Assembly (NCBI RefSeq): GCF_018614195.1
Contig: NZ_JAGGOT010000047.1
Coordinates: forward strand, 1-40,847
Reading direction: 5' to 3'
DNA length: 40,847 bases
From: Streptomyces sp. ISL-43
Lineage (GTDB): Bacteria > Actinomycetota > Actinomycetes > Streptomycetales > Streptomycetaceae
This document shows, piece by piece, positions 30,336 through 38,639 of the stretch. The first letter of the stretch is position 1; each line of letters opens with the position of its first letter. A program made the translations under genes and the position numbers. Below the pieces are notes generated by a model. The model saw nothing but the letters and a program-made list of their open reading frames with translations, ran no database searches and was not told the origin of the DNA.

Positions 30336-32198
30336 ATGGCGTCACCAGTCGTCATCCGGACCGCTCGGCCGCTCGACGGCCTGCACTTCACCGCCTCGGG
30401 GCCGGCCGCCCTCACCGGCCCGGTTGCCGAGCACCTGAAGCTGCTGGGAGCCGCCGCCGGTACGGGTCCGGCCGCGCGGGGCGACGACAGGGCGGGCCGG
30501 ATCACCCTGGGCGGCAGCGGCAGCGGCAGCGGCCTCGGCCCCGACCCACAGGCCACCGCCCACGCCACCGCCACCATCGCCTGGTCCGCGGCCCCGGACA
30601 CCGCGAACACCCCGTCGGGCACGGGCGTCACCGACGAGGCGACCGCGCAGGCCGCCACCGGCATCATGGCCGTCCACGGCCGCCGCGACGGCGCCCCCCG
30701 CGGCCTCGCGGTCGACTACGCCCTCACCGCCACGTCCGTCCTCACCACGCAGGGCCTGCTCGCCGGACTGCTCGCCCGGGCCAGGGGCGGCTCGCCCGCC
30801 GGCGTGGACACGTGCGTCGACCGGGCCGGGCTGCTGGTCGTCTCCCAGTACCTCGCGGCGGCCGGAGCGGACGAGGGCGAAGCCGCCGAACTGGCCGCGG
30901 GCGGGCCGCCCTTCACGGCCGCCGACGGCACCCTCTTCGAGCTGGAGACCCTCGACCCGGGTGCCTGGGCCGGATTCTGGCGGGCCCTGGAGGCCCCCGC
31001 CGACGCGATACGGGCCGGCTGGCGGCCCTTCCAGTTCCGTTACGCCACCGCCTGCGCGCCCTTCCCCGACGCACTGCACGCCACCACCCGCGCACACGGC
31101 TGGCAGCGGATCCGCGACGCGGCGGCAGCCTCGGGAGCCGAGGTCTGCCGGCTGCGGAGCCTGGCCGAGCGGGCCGCCGAACACGACGGCGCGGCCCCCT
31201 GGACCCTGGCCCCCTACGCCTGCGGCCCCCGCCTCCCCGACGCAGCCCCCACCGCGCCCACGCCCGCCGCCCCCCTGGCCGGCCTGACCGTGCTGGAGGC
31301 GGGCCGCCGCATCCAGGCGCCGCTCGCGGCCCATCTGCTCGGGCTGCTCGGCGCCGAGATCGTCCGGATCGAGCCGCCGGGCGGTGACCCGCTGCGCGGC
31401 ATGCCGCCCGCCTGCTCGGGCGTCTCCGCCCGCTGGCTGGCGCTGAACCGGGGCAAGCGGGCCGTGGAGATCGACATCAAGTCGCCCGGGGACCGGCTCC
31501 GGCTCCGGGAGCTGGCGGCCGGCGCCGACGTCTTCCTGCACAACTGGGCCCCGGGCAAGGCGGCCGAGCTGGGCCTCGACCACGACGACCTCGCGGCGGC
31601 CAACCCCGCGCTCGTGTACGCGTACACCGGCGGCTGGGGGACGGGCCGGATCGCCGACGCCCCGATGGGCACCGACTTCATGGTGCAGGCCCGCACCGGA
31701 GTCGGGGAGGCCGCCCGCCCCGAAGGCGAGGTGCCCGCGCCCTCCCTGATGACCCTGCTCGACGTACTGGGCGGGCTGCTCGGAACCGAGGCCGTCCTCG
31801 CGGGGCTGCTGCTGCGCGAGCGCACCGGGCGAGGCGTGCGCGTCGACTCCTCGCTGCTGGGAGCCGCCGACGTCCTCACCCTCCCGGCCCTGCGCCGGTC
31901 CGGGCGCGGGGAGAACCCCCGCCGCTCCGCCGGATTCCGTACGCCCCTGGCGACCGCTGACGGCTGGATCGCCCCCGCCGACGCGGACGCCGGCGCCTGC
32001 GCGGCGGCAGCCGCCGCCCTCGGACTCGCCGGCCTGTCCACCGAGGACGCCCTGCGCACGCTGCGCGGGCGCGGCCTGGCGGCGACCGCCGTCACCACCG
32101 ACCTGGCCGACCTGCATCACGACCCGCGCTTCGCCGGCTCGATCAGCCGCGACGCGCACGGTGCCCCCGCCGTTCCCGACCCCTGGAGCTTCCGATGA
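30336..32198 (+). CDS. CaiB/BaiF family CoA-transferase (two-lobe)
   Basis: 620 residues, longer than the usual 400. The C-terminal half from about residue 308 is a full family III CoA-transferase: PLAGLTVLEAGRRIQAPLAAHLLGLLGAEIVRIEPPGGDPLRG, LNRGKRAVEIDIKSP, DVFLHNWAPGKAAELGLDHDDL, YTGGWGTGR, and the tail with FRTPLATADGWIAPAD. The N-terminal 300 residues resemble a degenerate copy of the same fold (GLAVDYALTATSVLTTQGLLAGLLARARGG). Such fused enzymes move CoA between carboxylic acids. The ATG follows GAGAGG. It overlaps the ligase by ATGA, so the two make one operon. Confidence 0.88.
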   Translation: MASPVVIRTARPLDGLHFTASGPAALTGPVAEHLKLLGAAAGTGPAARGDDRAGRITLGGSGSGSGLGPDPQATAHATATIAWSAAPDTANTPSGTGVTDEATAQAATGIMAVHGRRDGAPRGLAVDYALTATSVLTTQGLLAGLLARARGGSPAGVDTCVDRAGLLVVSQYLAAAGADEGEAAELAAGGPPFTAADGTLFELETLDPGAWAGFWRALEAPADAIRAGWRPFQFRYATACAPFPDALHATTRAHGWQRIRDAAAASGAEVCRLRSLAERAAEHDGAAPWTLAPYACGPRLPDAAPTAPTPAAPLAGLTVLEAGRRIQAPLAAHLLGLLGAEIVRIEPPGGDPLRGMPPACSGVSARWLALNRGKRAVEIDIKSPGDRLRLRELAAGADVFLHNWAPGKAAELGLDHDDLAAANPALVYAYTGGWGTGRIADAPMGTDFMVQARTGVGEAARPEGEVPAPSLMTLLDVLGGLLGTEAVLAGLLLRERTGRGVRVDSSLLGAADVLTLPALRRSGRGENPRRSAGFRTPLATADGWIAPADADAGACAAAAAALGLAGLSTEDALRTLRGRGLAATAVTTDLADLHHDPRFAGSISRDAHGAPAVPDPWSFR

Positions 32199-33916
32199 CC
32201 GTCGCCCTGCACGACCTGCTGCCCGCCGGCCTGCGCCGCTCCTGGGCGGTCGACGGGACGTGTCCCGACCTCGACCTCTACAGCCTCTTCCGGGCCCGCC
32301 AGATCGCCGACCTGCACCACACCGCGGTCATCGATGCCAAGGGCAAGCTCTGCTACACGGCGCTGGACCGCAAGGTGCGCTGTCTGGCCACCGGGCTGGG
32401 GGAGCTCGGCATAGGGCCGGGGGACGTGGTCGGGGTGCAGCTGCCCAGCGGACGCAACGCGGTCATCGCGGACCTGGCCCTGGCCGCCCTCGGCGCGGTG
32501 GCCCTGCCCTTCCCCGTCGGCCGCGGCAGCACGGAGGCCCGGTGCCTGCTGCGCCGGGCCGAGGCCGTCGCGGTCATCGCCGCCGTGGAGCACCGGGGCA
32601 ACCGGCACGCCGCCGAGCTGCGGGACCTGGCGGCGGAACTGCCCGCGCTGCGCCACGTCATCGCCGCCGGACCGGCGGGCAGCGCCCCTGAAGGAACGAT
32701 TCAGCTCGCCACGCTGCTGCGCTCCGACCCGGCCGCCTTCGTTCCCGCCCGGCCCGACCCCGACAGCGCCGCCCGCATCCTCGTCTCGTCCGGCTCGGAG
32801 GCGGAGCCGAAGATGATCGCGTACTCCCACAACGCGCTCGCCGGAGGACGCGGCAACTTCCTCGCCGCGCTGATGCCCGACGGCACGCCGCCCCGCTGCC
32901 TCTTCCTCGTACCGCTCGCCTCCGCCTTCGGCTCCAACGGCACCGCCGTCACCCTCGCCCGGCACGGCGGAACGCTCATCCTGCTCGACCACTTCACCCC
33001 CGAGGCGGCCCTCGCGGCGGTGCGCGAGCACCGGCCCACCCACATCCTCGGCGTGCCGACGATGATCCGCATGATGCTCGACCGCCTGGAGGCGGAGGCC
33101 GCGGAGAGGGGCGCGTCCGCCACCGGCACCGGACACGGCGCGGCCGCCGGTGCCGCCGAACTGCCGGCCCCCACCGCCGTGATCGTCGGCGGCGCCCCCC
33201 TCGACGAGACCACGGCCGAGCAGGCGAGCCGCGTCTTCGGCTGTCCGGTGGTCAACCTCTACGGCTCGGCCGACGGAGTCAACTGCCACACCGGCCTCGG
33301 GGCGGCCACCCCGGAAGCCGAGTCCGAGGGCGCGGGCGTCGCCGCCGGCCGGCCCGACCCCCGGGTCGCCGACATCCGCATCGCCGACACCCGGACGCAC
33401 GAACCGCTCCCGGACGGCGAGGTCGGCGAGATCATCGCGCGCGGCCCCATGACCCCCATGTGCTACGTCGCCTCGCCCGACCTGGACGCCCGGTACCGCA
33501 CGTCCGAGGGCTGGGTGCGCACCGGAGACCTCGGGCTCATCGACAAGGACGGCGTCCTGCACGTGGTCGGCCGGCTCAAGGACATCGTCATCCGCGGCGG
33601 CGCCAACATCAGCCCCGCCGAGGTCGAACGGGAGCTGTCCTCCCACGCCCAGGTACGGGACATCGTGTGCGTCGGCGTACCGGACGAGGTGATGGGCGAG
33701 CGGCTCGCCGCATGCGTCGTACCGCGCGGCCCGCGGACCCCCACCCTCGGCTCGCTGGGCGAACACCTCACGCTGCGCGGCCTGGAGCGGCGCAAGCACC
33801 CCGAACGCCTCCTGGTGGTGGCGGAGCTGCCGCTGACCCCGGCGGGCAAACCCGACCGGGCGGCCCTGCGCGAGCGCCTGGCGAAGGCCGGGGCGGGGGC
33901 CGGGGCGCGGGCATAG
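32195..33916 (+). CDS. AMP-binding acyl-CoA ligase
   Basis: 573 residues. Activates a carboxylic acid with ATP to an acyl-adenylate and then acyl-CoA. Motifs: a variant phosphate loop VSSGSEAEPKMIAYSH (normally TSGTTG.PKG), IVGGAPLDE, NLYGSADG in place of YG.TE, GWVRTGDLGLIDKDGVLHVVGRLKDIVIRGGANISPAEVE (hinge and C-domain), and the catalytic lysine in LPLTPAGKPDRAAL. The variant loop is typical of cyclohexanecarboxylate/O-succinylbenzoate-like ligases rather than plain acetate enzymes. With the CoA-transferase and dehydrogenase it forms a carboxylic acid activation and oxidation set. A terminator follows. Confidence 0.9.
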   Translation: MTVALHDLLPAGLRRSWAVDGTCPDLDLYSLFRARQIADLHHTAVIDAKGKLCYTALDRKVRCLATGLGELGIGPGDVVGVQLPSGRNAVIADLALAALGAVALPFPVGRGSTEARCLLRRAEAVAVIAAVEHRGNRHAAELRDLAAELPALRHVIAAGPAGSAPEGTIQLATLLRSDPAAFVPARPDPDSAARILVSSGSEAEPKMIAYSHNALAGGRGNFLAALMPDGTPPRCLFLVPLASAFGSNGTAVTLARHGGTLILLDHFTPEAALAAVREHRPTHILGVPTMIRMMLDRLEAEAAERGASATGTGHGAAAGAAELPAPTAVIVGGAPLDETTAEQASRVFGCPVVNLYGSADGVNCHTGLGAATPEAESEGAGVAAGRPDPRVADIRIADTRTHEPLPDGEVGEIIARGPMTPMCYVASPDLDARYRTSEGWVRTGDLGLIDKDGVLHVVGRLKDIVIRGGANISPAEVERELSSHAQVRDIVCVGVPDEVMGERLAACVVPRGPRTPTLGSLGEHLTLRGLERRKHPERLLVVAELPLTPAGKPDRAALRERLAKAGAGAGARA

Positions 33917-33920
33917 CAGA

Positions 33921-33953
33921 GGGCGGGGCGGTCCCGGAAGGACCGCCCCGCCC
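33921..33953 (+). terminator. 14-bp stem-loop after the ligase
   Basis: GGGCGGGGCGGTCC (33921-33934) pairs with GGACCGCCCCGCCC (33940-33953) around a five-base loop; it also lies in front of the convergent metal ABC operon's end, so may stop both. Confidence 0.88.
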
Positions 33954-33994
33954 TTGACGCGCCGTGAGCTACCGCCCCGGCGTCGCCGCGCGCG

Positions 33995-34813
33995 TCAGGC
34001 GGCCGACCCGCCCATGGCCTTCTTCAGCTCGGCGGCCGCGTTGCGGTAGACCGGCAGCAAGTCGAGGTCCGGGCCCGGGTAGTTGACGATCTCCACCTGC
34101 CTCGCGCCCGAGTCGGGCAGGACGGTCCCGGTCGACATGTGGGCGTTGTCCAGCACCAGTGCCGGCTTCTTCGCGGACAGCTCGGCCAGCTGCACCGGGG
34201 TGACCGCCTCGGGGCCGTAGGTGCCGACCGGGGTGGCGCCGGCCAGCTTCGCGGACCAGGTCGAGAAGACCTGGCTCACGACCGCCGGGCTCTTCCCACC
34301 GGGCCACGAGGCCTGGACCTCCTTCGAGACCCGCCCGTACTCGGCTTCGAAGGCCGCCGTCCACCGTGCGGCGGCGTCCTCGGTGCCGAACAGCGCGCCC
34401 AGCCGGGCGACTTCGGACCTGACCTTGTCGGCGTCGTTGTCGAGGTTCACCTCCACCAGCTCGGCCTTCGAACCGGCGGCCTCCTTGATCTTCGCGGCGT
34501 ACGGCTCGAACGGCGCGTACAGCACGAAGTCGGCCTTGGCGACGGCGGCGAGATCGGAGGGCTTGGGGTCGTAGTCCGGGGCGTGGTGCACGGACTGCGG
34601 CACGATCACCTTGACGTCCTCCGCTCCGGCGGCCTTGGCGAAGGCGCCCTCCCAGGTGGTGGTCACGACGACGACGGGCTTGCCGCCCTTGGCGGCGCCT
34701 GCGTCACCACCGCTGTCGCTGTCGCCGCAGCCGGTCACCAGGGCCAGTGCCAGGCCCAGTGCCGTGCTCAGTGCGAGGAGGGAAGTGCTGCGGACGCGGG
34801 TTCGCGGCGCCAT
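33995..34813 (-). CDS. Metal ABC transporter substrate-binding lipoprotein (zinc/manganese type)
   Basis: 272 residues. The N-terminus (MAPRTRVRSTSLLALSTALGLALALVTGC) is a lipoprotein signal with the lipobox at VTGC29. Then VVVVTTTWEGAFAKAAGAEDVKVIVPQSVHHAPDYDPKPSDLAAVAKADFVLY follows the ZnuA/TroA cluster A-I pattern, with metal His in the HH segment; the middle lacks the usual His/Asp-rich zinc loop. The helix connecting the two lobes is seen around LVEVNLDNDADKVRSEVARLGALFG. It is the last gene of the operon and its start overlaps the permease by 46 bases. Metal specificity cannot be set; no Zur-like box was seen. Confidence 0.88.
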   Translation of the reverse strand: MAPRTRVRSTSLLALSTALGLALALVTGCGDSDSGGDAGAAKGGKPVVVVTTTWEGAFAKAAGAEDVKVIVPQSVHHAPDYDPKPSDLAAVAKADFVLYAPFEPYAAKIKEAAGSKAELVEVNLDNDADKVRSEVARLGALFGTEDAAARWTAAFEAEYGRVSKEVQASWPGGKSPAVVSQVFSTWSAKLAGATPVGTYGPEAVTPVQLAELSAKKPALVLDNAHMSTGTVLPDSGARQVEIVNYPGPDLDLLPVYRNAAAELKKAMGGSAA

Positions 34814-35643
34814 GAGCTGATTCTCCGTTCGGGAACGAGATGGACCGCGAGGACGAGGATCCCCGCGGTGAGGACGAGGACCGGCCCGGGAGGCCAGTCC
34901 AGCCAGAGGGCGATGAGGAAGCCGGTCAGATTCACGAGGACGCCGATCGCGACCGCCCACCCCGTGATCGACCTCAGCGAGGTGCCCAGCCGGCGCGCGG
35001 CCAGGGCGGGCAGCAGGGTCAGGGCGTCGACGAGCAGGGCCCCGGTGAGCTTGATGGCCCCGGCGACCGCGACCGCGACGAGCACCAGCAGTACGGCGGT
35101 CAGCGCCCGCACCGGCACGCCCGAACACTGCGCGAGCTCACGGTCGTACAGCAGCAGCGCCACATCGCGCCGCCGCCACCAGAACAGTCCGGGTACGAGG
35201 ACGGCCAGCACCCCGAGCACCACGAGGTCGGCCGTGCCGACGGACAGGATCGACCCCCACAGCAGGGCGAAAGCGCCCGAGGCGTTCACCCCGGAGACCG
35301 CCAGGACCAGGAGCGCGGCGGCGATCGCGAGGCTCATCAGCAACCCCATCGCCCCGGACAGCCCGTCCGGTGTCCGGGCCAGCGGCGCGACGCCGGCGCC
35401 GGCCAGTGCGCAGGCCACCAGCGCGCACAGCATGGGGTCCAGACCGATGAGCAGGCCGACGGCGATGCCCAGCAGCGCGACGTGCATCATCGCGAACCGC
35501 ACCGGCATGATGTCCAGCCCGACGATGACCACGCCGATCACGGGCAGCCCGACGGCGGCCAGCAGCAGGGCGAAGCCCGCCCTCTGTACGGGGACCAGCT
35601 GCAGCAGGGTGCCGAGGTCGGCGCCGGCCAGGGTGGTGCTCAC
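34768..35643 (-). CDS. Metal ABC transporter permease (ZnuB/TroC type)
   Basis: 291 residues from GTG at 35643 (complement), inside the end of the ATPase gene. Eight or more hydrophobic helices typical of family ABC-3 permeases: GFALLLAAVGLPVIGVVIVGLDIMPVRFAMMHVALLGIAVGLLIG near the N-terminus and GAIKLTGALLVDALTLLPALAARRLG in the middle, the latter being the best conserved block of the family. The C-terminal tail (PERRISSWRREPASAALPSSH) is coded in the stretch that overlaps the substrate-binding gene in another frame. Works with the neighbouring ATPase and lipoprotein in metal uptake. Confidence 0.93.
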   Translation of the reverse strand: MSTTLAGADLGTLLQLVPVQRAGFALLLAAVGLPVIGVVIVGLDIMPVRFAMMHVALLGIAVGLLIGLDPMLCALVACALAGAGVAPLARTPDGLSGAMGLLMSLAIAAALLVLAVSGVNASGAFALLWGSILSVGTADLVVLGVLAVLVPGLFWWRRRDVALLLYDRELAQCSGVPVRALTAVLLVLVAVAVAGAIKLTGALLVDALTLLPALAARRLGTSLRSITGWAVAIGVLVNLTGFLIALWLDWPPGPVLVLTAGILVLAVHLVPERRISSWRREPASAALPSSH

Positions 35644-36263
35644 CGAGCCTCCCGCAGCCGGCCGGCGGCCATCTCCAGTACGCGGTCGCAGCGCTCCGCG
35701 AGCGCCCGGTCGTGGGTGACGACGACGAGGGTCACGGGCAGCGCGGTCAGTACGTCGGCCGCCTCGTCCTGACCCGCGAAGTCGAGGGCGGCGGTCGGCT
35801 CGTCGGCGAGCAGTACGCCGGCCCCCGCGGCCACGCAGCCGATGGCCCGGGCCAGGTACATCCGCTGCAACTGCCCGCCGGACAGGGTGTGCAGCGGCCG
35901 CCCGGTCAGCGGACCCACGCCCAGCCGGTCCGCGGCCTCGGCGGCCGCGCGGGGGTCACCGCTGCTGGCGAGCAGCTCGCCGCCCAGCAGGGGGAAGCGC
36001 CCGGCGGCGGGCTTCTGCGGGATCCACGCGCACGCCCGCCGCCGCCAGGCCGCGTCGGTGCGCCGGCCGCCGACCAGGATCGAGCCGCTGACCTGCCGGT
36101 GCAGTCCCAGTACGGCGCGCAGCAGGGTGGTCTTGCCCGAGCCGTTGGTCCCGGTCAGGGCGACGCGCTCGCCGGCCGCGATCTCCAGATCGACGTCGGC
36201 CACGGCCTCGACCCGCCCGTGCCGGCACCCCACCCCCTCCATCCGCACGTCCAGCCCGCCCAT
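35640..36263 (-). CDS. Metal ABC transporter ATP-binding protein
   Basis: 207 residues from ATG at 36263 (complement), with GGAGGGG upstream; a longer frame to 36365 lacks a ribosome site. Walker A GTNGSGKT (38-45), signature LSGGQ (127-131), Walker B VLLADEP (150-156) and switch His in VVTHD (184). At 207 residues it is a little short for a metal ABC ATPase. First gene of the operon; its last codons overlap the permease start by four bases. No clear operator is seen in the 100 bp upstream, which is bounded by the DUF998 remnant. Confidence 0.94.
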   Translation of the reverse strand: MGGLDVRMEGVGCRHGRVEAVADVDLEIAAGERVALTGTNGSGKTTLLRAVLGLHRQVSGSILVGGRRTDAAWRRRACAWIPQKPAAGRFPLLGGELLASSGDPRAAAEAADRLGVGPLTGRPLHTLSGGQLQRMYLARAIGCVAAGAGVLLADEPTAALDFAGQDEAADVLTALPVTLVVVTHDRALAERCDRVLEMAAGRLREAR

Positions 36264-36361
36264 CCCGTACCCCTCCGCTTCCGCCTGCGCCGTGTCGTGC
36301 ACGCAGGTAGTCGCGCGACGGACGGCCCGGGTTCCGGCGGTACGGGACTTCATTCGCGGGG

Positions 36362-36718
36362 TCAAAGACCGCGGCGGTACCGGAAGGCGGTCGCGGAGAT
36401 CCGCGCCATCGCGGTGATCACACCGATGGCCAGGGTCAGGGTGCCCGCCTCGCCACCGCTCATCGCCCAGCCGTTGCCGAGCAGCGGCGCGGTGCCGGCG
36501 ACGCGGGAGGTGAGGGCGCGGCCGCGGTTCCCGGCGCGGCCGAAGTGGCGGCCCAGCACGTAGCAGGCGGCGATCAGCGCGGTGAAGGTGACCGAGCCGG
36601 CGGCGAAGTGGGCGTAGCTGTGCCGGCTGAGCGAGGCGGGCATCCCGTACGGGGTGCCGACGGGGAAGCCGTCCGCCGGGTCCATCACGAAGGCTCCCGC
36701 GGCGATCATCCCGATGCG
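36362..36718 (-). pseudogene. Truncated DUF998 membrane protein
   Basis: The 118 codons read RIGMIAAGAFVMDPADGFPVGTPYG...SYAHFAAGSVTFTALIAACYVLGRHFG...GTAPLLGNGWAMSGGEAGTLTLAIGV, the C-terminal half of DUF998 proteins (VTDPA.GFP.GTP). Intact members have about 200 residues with more membrane helices in front. Upstream of 36718 homology stops in a GC-rich stretch and no start with ribosome site exists, so the gene lost its 5' part, right where an integrase fragment begins on the other strand. Confidence 0.75.
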
Positions 36719-36766
36719 ACCCGCCCCCGGGCGCGGCCGCTCCGCCGCCCCGGCCCCGCCCGCACC

Positions 36767-36910
36767 CCCGCGGCGGCCGACCTGTGCCCGGACACGGGCC
36801 GTCGCCGCCTGTCCTACGAGAGGGCCGAACACCTCTTCAAGCAGGCCACCAAAACCCTGGACCCCACGAACACCGGCTACACCCTGCGCCGGCTGAAGCC
36901 CGCCCGCTGA
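36767..36910 (+). pseudogene. Tyrosine-recombinase (integrase) fragment
   Basis: 47 residues from PAAADLCPDTGRRRLSYERAEHLFKQATKTLDPTNTGYTLRRLKPAR. The middle (TGRRRLSYERAEHLFKQATK.LDP...GYTL..LR) matches the segment before the catalytic HxLRH box of phage-type integrases in actinomycete elements; here the box itself has decayed to RRLKPAR and a stop. Only this piece is left, so it is the scar of a lost mobile element. Assignment is by memory of the family motif. Confidence 0.6.
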
Positions 36911-36922
36911 CCACGGGGGACG

Positions 36923-36940
36923 GGCGCCCGCGCGGGCGCC
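36923..36940. terminator. 18-bp perfect palindrome after sulP
   Basis: GGCGCCCGCGCGGGCGCC is fully self-complementary and lies 14 bases past the SulP stop on its downstream side. Confidence 0.6.
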
Positions 36941-36953
36941 GGGCGGCAGATCC

Positions 36954-38468
36954 TCAGTTCCCGCCGGCGAGTTCGCCGCTGAGCGTCCCGTGCAGGCGGG
37001 CGCTGGGTCCGTTCAGGCCGGTGATCTCCACGCTCTTGCCGCGCCCGGCGTAGCGGTGCTCGATCGCGTCGAGGGCGGCGACCGAGGAGGCGTCCCAGAT
37101 GTGGGCGGCGGAGAGGTCGATGACCACCTTGTCCGGGTCGCCGGCGTAGTCGAACTGCTCGACCAGGTCGTTCGAGGAGGCGAAGAACAGCTCGCCGGTC
37201 ACGCAGTAGACGACCTGGCCGCCGTCCGGGTCGAGGACGGCGGTGACGTTCGCCAGGTGCGCGACGCGCCTGGCGAAGATCACCATGGCGGTGACGGACC
37301 CCACGACGACGCCCACGGCCAGGTTGTGGCTGACGACCACGCACACGACGGTGACGACCATGACGGCGATCTCGCCGACGGGCATCCGCTTGAGGGTCTT
37401 CGGCGCGATGGAGTGCCAGTCGAAGGTCGCGAAGCAGACCATGACCATGACGGCGACGAGCGCCGCCATCGGGATGTCGGAGACCACCGGCCCGAAGACG
37501 ATGCACAGCACCATCAGGAAGACGCCGGCGAGGAAGGTCGACAGCCGCGTCCGGGCGCCCGACACCTTCACGTTGATCATCGTCTGGCCGATCATCGCGC
37601 AGCCGCCCATGCCGCCGAAGAACCCGGTGACGATGTTCGCGATGCCTTGCCCGATGGACTCCCGCGTCTTCGAGGACCGCGTGTCGGTGATCTCGTCGAC
37701 GAGCTTCGCCGTCATCAGCGACTCCATCAGCCCGACGAGCGCCATGGCCAGCGCGTACGGGGCGATGAGGGTGAGGGTGTCCAGGGTGAGCGGCACGTCC
37801 GGCAGGCCCGGCACCGGCAGCGCGGACGGCAGCGCGCCCTTGTCGCCGACGGTCGGGACCGCGATGCCCGCGGCCACGGTGATCACGGTGAGGATGACGA
37901 TGGACACGAGCGGAGCCGGGACCGCCTTCGTGACCTTCGGGAAGAACACCATCAGCGCCAGCCCGGCCGCCATCAGCGGGTAGACGGCCCAGGGAACGCC
38001 GAGCAGCTCGGGGACCTGGGCCATGAAGACCAGGATGGCCAGCGAGTTGACGAAGCCGACCATCACGGAGCGCGGGATGAACCGCAGCAGCTTCGCCACG
38101 CCGAGCGCGCCGAGCACGATCTGGAAGACGCCGGCCAGGATCACCGCGGCGATCAGGTAGCCCAGCCCGTGCTCCCGGTTCAGCGGAGCGATCACGAGGG
38201 CCACGGCGCCCGTCGCGGCGGAGATCATCGCCGGACGCCCGCCGACGAACGCGATCACGACGGCCATCGTGAACGAGGCGAACAGACCGATCGCCGGATC
38301 CACCCCGGCGATGATCGAGAACGAGATCGCCTCGGGGATCAGCGCCAGCGCGACGACCAGCCCGGCGAGGACCTCGGTCCGCAAGACCTTCGGCGAGAGC
38401 CAGGCCGGCCGCGCCGGACGAAGGAAGCCGGGCAGCCGGGCGGATATGGAATCACTGGAAGAAGGCAC
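36954..38468 (-). CDS. SulP family anion transporter with STAS domain
   Basis: 504 residues from GTG at 38468 (complement). SulP membrane domain: LAGLVVALALIPEAISFSIIAGVDPAIGLFASFTMAVVIAFVGGRPAMISAATGAVALVIAPL, then ten or more helices with MESLMTAKLVDEITDTRSSKTRESIGQGIANIVTGFFGGMGGCAMIGQTMINVKVSGARTRLSTFLAGVFLM, which is the most conserved block. Residues about 400-495 form a STAS domain (VYCVTGELFFASSNDLVEQFDYAGDPDKVVIDLSAAHIWDASSVAALDAIEHRY). The MGGCAMIGQTMIN form is the one in bicarbonate-type SulP proteins, so sulfate or bicarbonate are the likely substrates. Its end is near the mobile-element scar at 36767. Confidence 0.95.
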   Translation of the reverse strand: MPSSSDSISARLPGFLRPARPAWLSPKVLRTEVLAGLVVALALIPEAISFSIIAGVDPAIGLFASFTMAVVIAFVGGRPAMISAATGAVALVIAPLNREHGLGYLIAAVILAGVFQIVLGALGVAKLLRFIPRSVMVGFVNSLAILVFMAQVPELLGVPWAVYPLMAAGLALMVFFPKVTKAVPAPLVSIVILTVITVAAGIAVPTVGDKGALPSALPVPGLPDVPLTLDTLTLIAPYALAMALVGLMESLMTAKLVDEITDTRSSKTRESIGQGIANIVTGFFGGMGGCAMIGQTMINVKVSGARTRLSTFLAGVFLMVLCIVFGPVVSDIPMAALVAVMVMVCFATFDWHSIAPKTLKRMPVGEIAVMVVTVVCVVVSHNLAVGVVVGSVTAMVIFARRVAHLANVTAVLDPDGGQVVYCVTGELFFASSNDLVEQFDYAGDPDKVVIDLSAAHIWDASSVAALDAIEHRYAGRGKSVEITGLNGPSARLHGTLSGELAGGN

Positions 38469-38547
38469 GGGCGCACAGACCTAGGGGCTCGGGCACGCCC
38501 CAACCGGCAGGCGGGCGTGCGGAGAAGACCATCTCCGGAGACGCAGG

Positions 38548-38580
38548 AAGGGCCTGATCCACTGAGTGGATCAGGCCCTT
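38548..38580 (-). terminator. 15-bp stem-loop downstream of the tRNA-Pro remnant
   Basis: AAGGGCCTGATCCAC (38548-38562) and GTGGATCAGGCCCTT (38566-38580) pair perfectly around TGA. It starts 18 bases past the tRNA 3' end and is the natural terminator of a tRNA gene on the minus strand. Confidence 0.9.
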
Positions 38581-38597
38581 GACCTGGTCTTACGAAG

Positions 38598-38639
38598 TCG
38601 GGGTGGCGGGATTTGAACCCACGACCTCTTCGTCCCGAA
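38598..38639 (-). other. 3' half of a tRNA-Pro(CGG) gene: element attachment site
   Basis: Reading the minus strand, TTCGGGACGAAG gives the anticodon loop (CGG) and 3' anticodon stem, followed by a five-base variable loop, a T arm (GTGGG, TTCAAAT, CCCGC, all pairing) and the acceptor strand CACCCCG plus discriminator A. CCA is not encoded. The 5' half (acceptor CGGGGTG, D arm, CTTCG of the anticodon stem) is absent: identity ends exactly at the 5' edge of the anticodon loop. Half tRNA genes of this kind are the attR/attL junctions left by integrases that target tRNA genes; pSAM2 is known to use a tRNA-Pro. Confidence 0.8.

Noticed and set aside
30070..30438. Plus-strand frame with good ribosome site through the 15-bp repeats
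   Set aside because: Sequence is only Arg/Ser/Pro repeat and runs out of frame over the CoA-transferase start; kept only as an observation about the repeats.
36264..36361. Zur-type zinc operator upstream of the metal ABC operon
   Set aside because: No AT-rich TGAAAATN-like palindrome is present; the stretch is uniformly GC-rich.
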